A DNA stretch of 64,000 nucleotides from Lates calcarifer (taxonomy: Eukaryota; Chordata; Actinopteri; Centropomidae). Below the pieces are notes generated by a model. It saw only the letters and a program-made list of their open reading frames with translations, made no database searches and had not been told where the DNA came from. Below, in pieces: positions 56,302 to 64,000 of this stretch. Position 1 is the stretch's first letter. The number at the start of each line of letters is the position of its first letter. The stretch lies in contig NC_066849.1 in NCBI RefSeq assembly GCF_001640805.2, positions 22,244,405 through 22,308,404 of the forward strand, written 5' to 3'. The translations under genes and the position numbers were made by a program.

Positions 56302-56549
56302 GTGTGTGTGTGTGTGTGTGTGTGTATGCCCATGTCTGGGAAGGTTAAGGGTGAGTAAGTACCCCACAGCTGTGTGCATCACTGCTCTCTTCCTTCTTTA
56401 ACAGGTCCTGGGTTGGTGTTGGTATGTGTGTGTGTGTGTGTGTGTGGTGTGTGGGTTGGGGGGCAGAATTTGTCCACCATGGTAAGTGGAGCAGAAGAGG
56501 AGACGCCTTCATCATCACTGCTGCATGAATCTTTCATTGGCACTGGCTG

Positions 56550-56587
<38 letters not shown>
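56302..56587. repeat. Cluster of TG and GA microsatellites
   Basis: TG runs at about 56302-56324, 56422-56445 and 56551-56566, then a GA run to 56587. Frames reading CVCVC or SLSLS across them are not coding. Confidence 0.95.
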
Positions 56588-56588
<1 letters not shown>

Positions 56589-58439
56589 AGGAGAAAGAGG
56601 AAATAGTACCTTATGTACCAACTTACTTCTTTTCTCACAATCTTTTTTGGAATATTTTAAGATGTTTTTTGTTTATTACAAACACAGGAAGATAAGATAG
56701 AGTGGATTAAACATCTGCTCAGCGCCACGCACACACTCATCCCACAAATCAACCACGACACGTATTTAATATTCTCATTTCCTCAGTAGTCCTCAAGGGT
56801 CAAGTGCAGGTGAGACAGTCTGAGATGAGACACTTCACTCCTCCCAGCCCTCAAACGAACATCATCAAACAAAATCGCCTCTTGCTAATCACACCGGCTT
56901 TACTGAGCTGTGTTTCTGATTATGTCTGTATTTAAAGATGGAAAAAAAGCTTCAGAAATGTGACTGCATCCTCACACTTAAGCTGTGAATTTTTTCACAA
57001 CTCCCACAATCTTGTCAATCTGGTTATCAGAGGGAACTTCTACATTGCCTCTCTGTGTGTATGTGTGACAACTCAAGTTAATCAGCTAATCAGAAGTTGT
57101 TCCAATTTACAGTTTAATCAACACCACCAACTTATTCAGTTCATTTCAAGGTCACAGCAAAAGAGCTGATAGGATGGGAGTAGTGTTCCCAGACTGGGTA
57201 GTTTCCCACCATCAGAGGTTTGTGAGCATTTCGGATACTTATTAAACCGTTTACGTGGTTTCCCCTGACAAAATGTTAAGCTGCATTCTAATGAATCAGT
57301 CCTTCCTCTCTTTCAGTTACTTTAGAGATTGACAAGGACGCTGGTACTGTGTCTGGTCTGCAACAATTTTAAGAAGATGAAGGAGCCGCAGCACACTGAG
57401 TTGCTTAGGCTCAAACGCACAACATACAATGGAAAAGGACTGATGACCTATAAAAACAAATGTCATTTCTTAGGCTGAAAGTTTTTTCTTTGAGTTATAT
57501 TCACTTCCGAAGTCACACCTCTGTGATGAAAGCATTAAAGCTTCCATCTGTTCATAGAGAGTTCACAGTGGGACATAGGACCTCTAAGGGTACAAGGTCC
57601 TTCTCAGCACCACAAGACAAATCCAGAAATGGCCATATTCTACTTCTGATTTAATAAAAAAAAACATTATTTTACATATACATGTGATGTAAAGAGAGAA
57701 AACTCTTTGAAATTGCAAAAAATAAAGTCAACAATATTGCACAACTTTCATGACGATTGGGCAGGTCTGAGGTTCTGATTTGGTGTCTGCCAACACCAGA
57801 ATAGGATAAGGGAGAGTAGAAGGGAAATTTAATTAAGATGTGAGATTTTAATCAATCTGTGTTAACTTTTCTAGCTCAACAGCTTCAGAGTCATGCATGA
57901 ATCGGAGTGATTCATTCGCTGAGGTTTAAAACCACAGCATATGCATTACATATCATAGTAGACATCATCTCTGAGTGCTTATGTGCTGCAGCTAATGTTA
58001 GCATTTTGTTGTTGGTTTGCTTACCACCCCAGACGACGCAGGGCGTTTACCACAGACACATATGCTTTACTGCATTCCTGGGTCGCTGGGTAATGGAAGC
58101 AGCTGGCATCCTGCTATAAAACCTTAATTCACTTGGAAAGACAGAAATGAGCACAGTGGTGACATACTAACAAAGAGCAAGCTTGAAAACATGCTAACAC
58201 ATGTGGACAGATGCATTACAGTAGGTGAACAGACCAGAAGGTACAGCATAGAGCAGGTTTTCTCAGGGGGTGCCTTGCTCAAGGGTTTCGTGACAAGAGT
58301 TGGACAGCCTTTGGGCAACTACCTGCACATAGTGACAGAGTGAGGTTATCAAAATGGTGGAAACTCATTTTAAGCAAAGCCTTGAAGGAAGATTGAGCTT
58401 TTAAGTGCTTAAAGGGGTGTAAACAGAGAAAAGGGAAAG

Positions 58440-58492
58440 AGAAGAGAAGAAAAGAGGAGAGGAGAGGAGAGGAGAGGGAGAGGAGAGGAAGG
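58440..58492. repeat. (GAGGA)n purine-rich simple repeat
   Basis: Imperfect AGAGGAGAGG units of about 50 bp. Confidence 0.9.
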
Positions 58493-59598
58493 TGTGCGAG
58501 AAACAGATTTGAGTCAAATAAAATCAGTTTCTGTAGGTGTATTTGGTCACACTGTTTTGCCCTCAAGCCTCAGCTTATATTAAGCAAGGTCCACATCCTG
58601 GGGGGAAAACACACACACACACACGTTTGTACTACATTTATGGAGACCATCATTGACATAATTTATTCCCTAGTGTCTAAGGTCTCATTGATATGGGAAA
58701 TGCGAGATGCTAAGAGCATTTCAAAAGGGACATGAGGGAATGTGAAAAGTAGTTGGAATACAGATAGTTTCCCTGATTCTTGTCACTCATTGGCTGCCTG
58801 TTCACTGGTACAACAGGCTGTAAACAACTGTGTGAACAGCTACCAACCCTTTGGACATGGCTATACTCAAAAGGGATTAGTTTCTAAACGTGTTACTGGA
58901 CATTTAACCCCAGTTTCTGCTGGAGGGAATTTACGGTGTTGCACTTGGTTGTTCAGAGTGTGCCACAGTGTCAGCTTGTACAACAAGTCAATTGCTGCTT
59001 GTCATATTGTTGGTTTGTACAATCCCGATGCCTTAACTCTCACATTACTACAAACTCTGAAAAAAAAAAAAGTCAAAAAATCTGAAGCGTCTCAAGTCAA
59101 TGACCTCAAATATTTCTGCTCGGACACCTGACCCCGACCATCTCTGTGGAGCATCTCTGGATTTTATTTTGCGGACTGACCATTTGCCCCCATCTCACCC
59201 ATCTCATCCCAAATGCCTGACCCCTATTTATAGTACTACGCTAAGCAGAGCTACCTTTATTCTTCTCTTATCCATTGGGATCAGCTTGGATGGGAGAGTC
59301 TTGAGTGACATACACTGCACAAGCCTGAACATTGTTCTCATTGCCCTACTCCAAACTGATGATTCACTAACAGGGAGACCATTACTTAACCATTCTCTAA
59401 ATCTAATAATTCTGACGTTAGCCAGGTTTCTGTTTCTGGCCTTTAAGGAAGTGAGGGGCAAAAGATCCAAAGCAGATATCGGTCACAAAGATACAGTAGA
59501 ATTACAAGAGCACAGAAACACACACAGTTCTACACATGCAGCACACAGAGCACTAGTTTCTGCCCAGCAGTGATAAGATAGAAATAGAAAGAAAATAG

Positions 59599-59642
59599 AA
59601 AGAAATAAGCTATCAACACTAAGTGTGATAGCTTATTTCTTT
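59599..59642. repeat. Short near-perfect inverted repeat (hairpin)
   Basis: AAAGAAATAAGCTATCAACAC pairs with GTGTGATAGCTTATTTCTTT around a TAA loop, with one bulged A. The stem is about 20 bp. Confidence 0.9.
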
Positions 59643-61674
59643 TTCAAGCTTGATTTTTACTTTATTTCTAAAATTTCAAATCGCCAACTGTGAAGAGCAG
59701 AAGAGGAAAAAGACTGTGAAAACATGATGACTCTCTCTCTCTCCTGTACTGCCCTTGCTTTTATTTGTCAGCTACTCATAGTGAGAAACAGCTCAGACGA
59801 GACCCCATCTTCAATTCACGTACACATCATCCAAAACTGTCGGCATAAGAAGTCATAGACGGAGAAGATTGCTACAGCCTTTTATTGCTGCCTACAGGAG
59901 ATCTGATCAGCAGGAAGTGATTTCCTGCAGTGCTGTAAACAATGATAAATTTGAGCATGTGCAGCTACAGAGCAGACAGCAGCTCACCCCTTGCTGACAT
60001 GAATTTGAGTGTTGATGCTCCTGGCAGCAAAAATGTGCTGATGATCAAACAAGAAAAGGCAACCTGAAGAACTAATCTGACTTAAAAACCTCTTGTATAA
60101 TCACTGCCCAATCAGTCATTTATGTATCCAGGAAATGTCAGCTGGGTTCTTCTCCAGTAAAATACAACTTCACACTTATACAATCATCATCATAATCAAT
60201 GCTGAGTGCTCCTTAGTTCAATCACAACCCTCTTATTTCTGTCCACTGCTCGCTCACTTTCTCCTCTTAAATTTAACGGGCAGCTCAGAGACTCAAACGG
60301 ACAACCTAACAGCCTCAGTCTGGTTTCTGTAGTAAAGGCAAAAAACCCATTTAAACTTAGATTAGAGAGTTTATTCACCTCATTACGCTGGCATGAATCC
60401 TGATGAGGTAAATTTATTGATTATGTGGAAGTCTGATGTAAATTTATGGGGATAAATTCATTTAATGGTGGATATTGTGCCAAGGAGAGATCACATGTTC
60501 CCACAGCCCTCCTGGAGCTAAGTGCTGCATTAAAGAGACTGCAGTACCTTGTTCTGCTGCAGGGTATTTTGCACTTAATCATTAGTGAATCCATTTAATT
60601 CAAAACTTGTTTTTGGTTTTGCCTGCAGACGTAAAACAGCTTACATCCGTCGCCATGGAGACCACATCAAGACGATGTTGCTTAGCCATTCATTTCCTTT
60701 TCCCATCAAAAGCATCTGGATCTCACTTTCTTCTCTCTCTCATACCCTCCCTCTCTCCCTCTGTGTCGTCTTTTTTTTTTTTTTTTATCCCCCTGCATTC
60801 CTTGTGGCAGCCCCGGCATACCTGAGCCCGTCTCGACAAGTGAGAAAACCTCGGCACGTGTGCCAAGCAGGCAAACAGGTAACCTGCAACGTACCGTGGG
60901 GCCGACAGGAAACCATCCAGCCTGGCAGCAAAGAGTGGAATCTAAGCCACTCAGAGACAGAGACTGCAGAGTTGTGGACGCTTGCTTTTCTGCCTGTTGT
61001 TGCGTCTGTAATCTCAGCTACCCTTAACTGAAGCAGGACTAAAGTGAAAATCTAATTAAACTCCCATGAAGCCAAACACTCACGAAGCCAAGCCAAATAT
61101 TCTGCTTTAGGCAACACCCAGATTTAATCAAAGACAGGACATTGCTGATACAGCAAGTTATTTAAACACTTGACAGCAGGTGTCTGTCTGTCTGACACTT
61201 ATACTTAATTAATTTCTCCTCAATCTTATTTTCTCTTGGTGTTATGATGCCATGCAGCTAGTCTATATGTTAAATAGAGGAATATTTATTGGTTTGGCTT
61301 CTGGCTACAGACAGATAATTGGTATTTCCCCTCTGGTAAAATGCATTTTTAATGTTCATGGGAAGATTTTTTTTCATCTAGCATCTTATCAAACTGATTA
61401 CAGTGATTTTGATCCATCAGTGACTGGAATTTGTTTGCAAAAAAATCGAACATATTTGCCGGTGCAAGAGAAAGTAAGATAAGATGTTAGTTGTAGCTGA
61501 AGCTGCTGTAGCAGAGCTCAAGTGGACTGTTGTAGAGAGGAATAAACTTAGATTAACAGTGATGATTATTTAAAGTCCGAATCAAAATAGATTATATCTA
61601 CAGAAATCTGCTAACTGTAATTATTATCAGTGCAGTCTGTATTTTTAATCTTTTATTAATCTGTCATCAGTTAA

Positions 61675-62045
61675 TAGGAATAGTTTGTCATTTTGAGAAA
61701 GAAGCTTATTTGCTAACTTCAAAGTTAGATGAGAGGAGCATTTTCACTCTCATGTCTTTGCATTTAGTTTAGAGAATCTAAATGCAAAAATTGCTTGCTT
61801 TGCATTTACAAAAAAATTGATTCATCCTATTAATCAGTGGATTTCAGAGGAGCTGCAGATTTTGGTTCAGTATTGTCTCACATTGGAGACAGGTGAGATT
61901 TCAGTCCTACGCTAACGCTACACTAAGATAATCTAAGCTAAGTTAATCACCTCCTGACTCCAGCTATCAATCTTCTCATCTTCACATCTCATTCCCGGAA
62001 AGAAAGCAAATAACCATATTTCCAAGAATGTTTTGATAACTGTTG
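61675..62045. repeat. Percomorph dispersed element with imperfect inverted ends
   Basis: The left end AATAGTTTGTCATTTTGAGA followed by AAGAAGCTTATTTGCTAACT is mirrored at the right by GAAAGAAAGCAAATAACCAT then ATTTCCAAGAATGTTTTGAT. The interior AATCTAAGCTAAGTTAATCA and CTGACTCCAGCTATCAATCT match a family abundant in percomorph introns. Also present at 42405-43055. Confidence 0.65.
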
Positions 62046-62340
62046 TGTCCTCAACATCTTACGCTGATTGACTGAAGTCACTTTATTTTTAATGCATTGA
62101 CACAGACACCTATGTATACGACAATATATCTACACAGAGCCAGATTAATATCACTAAATGTAAAGAGGCCCATCTCCATCACAGACACATACACACTTCC
62201 CCTCATGGTCTTGATTAGGTGGATCAGGGTCACCAGACATACAATTAAGAAGATCAGGTCACTGTATTTCATAACACACGCACACCCATTGTTAAAATTA
62301 TGCATGTGAGCTTTTATCCACTTTCATCCCTCTACACACA

Positions 62341-62343
62341 CAG

Positions 62344-62377
<34 letters not shown>

Positions 62378-62483
62378 CACAAAGGTAGGGAGACATTTAA
62401 TGTTAGACATGTAATGTAATACCCTAAGGCTGTAGGTCACACTAAATGGAATGTACATAGATAATCTCATATCTTTGTAATAC

Positions 62484-62527
<44 letters not shown>
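62341..62527. repeat. Two CA microsatellites
   Basis: CA runs at about 62341-62373 and 62490-62523, separated by ordinary sequence. Confidence 0.95.
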
Positions 62528-62528
<1 letters not shown>

Positions 62529-64000
62529 TACCACAGCTTTGGAAATGTGTGATAAGCTATTAACACGTGCAGCAGCAGCTCAGTCACTGTGGGAAACTGC
62601 TGCTAAAACAAATGAGCATCCAAACTTATCCCTGATGTTTTGAGCCAAGGCCAAACCCCAAAAACAGTCAGACTCTGCAATTATAACTTTAATCATAATT
62701 AAGTATCTAAATGGCTGAACTTTGCCGACCTGGTTAAAAGTTGTTTTGGTTGCGCTGTTTTATTGTGAGTAATTAAAGACAATTGTAGTACCATGAAAAA
62801 TACATGATCAATTTTGTTTTCCTTGAGAAACTCCAGTGATGTTTCCAATATCTGAGATTGTTGAGGCATCTAGCAAGTTAAATGAGACGTTTAAATCCAA
62901 TTACACTCCCAGCCACAGTAGCAGTGCTCCATCACACAGCTAACCTGCACCAGCGCTGCAGACTAATCTTTCTCAGAGGTTGGACAGTGTTCGCTGATGC
63001 TGATTCAGCACACTGTAAAGCACAACTTAAGGCTCTCAAATGACTAGTTTCCAGATGTTGAACCATTGCTCAACCTGTTTTAGCTGCTGACAAAGGTATA
63101 AAATTGAACTTTGACAAACAGTTCCTCCTCCTTTGACAAACAGCTTCTCTCCTTGTAAATTTCCCCATTGTGGGACTAATAAAGGATTATCTTACTGGGT
63201 GGAACATCACTGCTGTCCATTTAAAACAATGAAATAATTACCCTGATGATAGCTTGTTATCTGTTGCTGTTACAGTACTTTATAATCACTTTTTGACATT
63301 TTAAATTATAATTCCACTTTATTGCAACATCAGAGCTCCACAGTTTTGGCCATTATCACCAGAAAGTCATTGCTCATCAAGTTAATTACAGTGGAGAGAT
63401 TGCTAAAAATAATTCAGACTGAGCAAGAAATACAAGCAGTCAGATATTCAGACATATTTAAACAAACCCTCCATTTAGCCAAATTAATTTGGACAGGAAA
63501 AACAAGGTGATCAGTCAAATTATTAACTAAACTTTTTTCATGATGTAGCAATGTTGCTGCATTCTCAGGTCTCACCAATTACTTTGGTGAGCATAATTCT
63601 GGCATAATTCTGGCATTTACTCACAATAGTTGTTGTGATATTTCAAGACTAGCGCTAGCAGACATTGCCCTCCCTATAGATGTGGCACGAGCTGGCTAAA
63701 AATTTGTAGGTAACAATGACTATCATGGGTGTTTGAGTGTGAAATACATTTTTGGTCACAGTGACCATCAAGGCATCCACGTTCAATGTCATTAAACATC
63801 CCACATGATGGATTTTAAGTAGATAGATGCTCTACTATCACACCAAGGCACCTTTGCAGTTCTCTCCATTTTTCTCTCTGTCAAGTTTCTTCTCCTTTTT
63901 CAATACAGTCTTGTTTCATTCTGTCCTCCCTTACATATCTCCTCAACCTGCCGTCCAGTTTCTGTCACCTCCTCGTCCACTGAAAGTAGGTCTATATTGT

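Larger units (their letters stand above)
54898..64000 (-). other. gpc1 intron 1 (at least 9.1 kb, runs off the right edge)
   Basis: No frame resembling the expected first exon (signal peptide plus a KSCSEVRR-type segment) was found, so exon 1 is taken to lie beyond 64000. The interval holds repeats (55560-55790, 61675-62045), TG/CA/GA microsatellites (56302-56324, 56422-56445, 56552-56587, 58453-58490, 62341-62373, 62490-62523) and a short hairpin (59599-59642). Open frames at 59100-59573 and 60585-61031 show no family resemblance. Confidence 0.75.

Noticed and set aside
59100..59573. 157-codon plus-strand open frame in gpc1 intron 1
   Set aside because: No recognisable domain, biased toward Ser/Thr/Leu/His, no clear splice sites or promoter; most likely chance.
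60585..61031. 148-codon plus-strand open frame
   Set aside because: Crosses a CT/T-rich tract (about 60735-60786), giving a low-complexity stretch of Ser, Leu and Phe; no homology recognised.

Overview
This is a window of vertebrate nuclear DNA, almost certainly from a ray-finned and probably percomorph fish. The genes are spread over many short exons with GT/AG introns. CA/TG microsatellites are abundant. Several interspersed repeats look like families that are very common in percomorph genomes, including short inverted-repeat elements beginning GGGCTGCAACTAA, variable-length 'GTGGAGTA' elements, and Tc1-like transposon relics. I see no bacterial, phage or CRISPR content.

Two genes are present, both on the minus strand and in tandem. 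At the left (1165-38205) is the 5' half of an EphB-class receptor tyrosine kinase. It comprises the signal-peptide exon in a CpG-rich block near 38.2 kb, a 26.6 kb first intron, a 65-nt exon 2, the ephrin-binding domain, and the start of the cysteine-rich region. The fibronectin, transmembrane, kinase and SAM parts lie beyond the left edge. At the right (44367-54897) is a glypican-1 gene, from the second coding exon to the stop codon. Its signal-peptide exon must lie beyond the right edge, past more than 9 kb of intron. About 6 kb separates the glypican stop codon from the Eph start codon. Both products act at the cell surface: one binds ephrins in contact-dependent signalling, the other is a GPI-linked heparan sulfate proteoglycan. 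No joint function is implied by the sequence.

Three observations stand out. (1) Three exons, in two otherwise intact genes, each need removal of exactly one base to restore the conserved reading frame: Eph exon 1, Eph exon 4 and glypican exon 3. Splice sites and phases agree once this is done, so base-level assembly errors are the most likely explanation. (2) The Eph ephrin-binding domain, which mammals encode largely in one long exon, is cut here by two extra phase-0 introns, one only 119 bp long. (3) An unrecognised 96-codon ORF with a good splice acceptor and a stop codon sits inside Eph intron 1 on the same strand.

The rest is intronic or intergenic DNA with transposon relics, microsatellites, a 1.1 kb purine-rich minisatellite and a few local duplications. 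I found no convincing undescribed biological system. Exon calls rest on reading the translation and splice sites and on remembered family sequences; no database search was possible.
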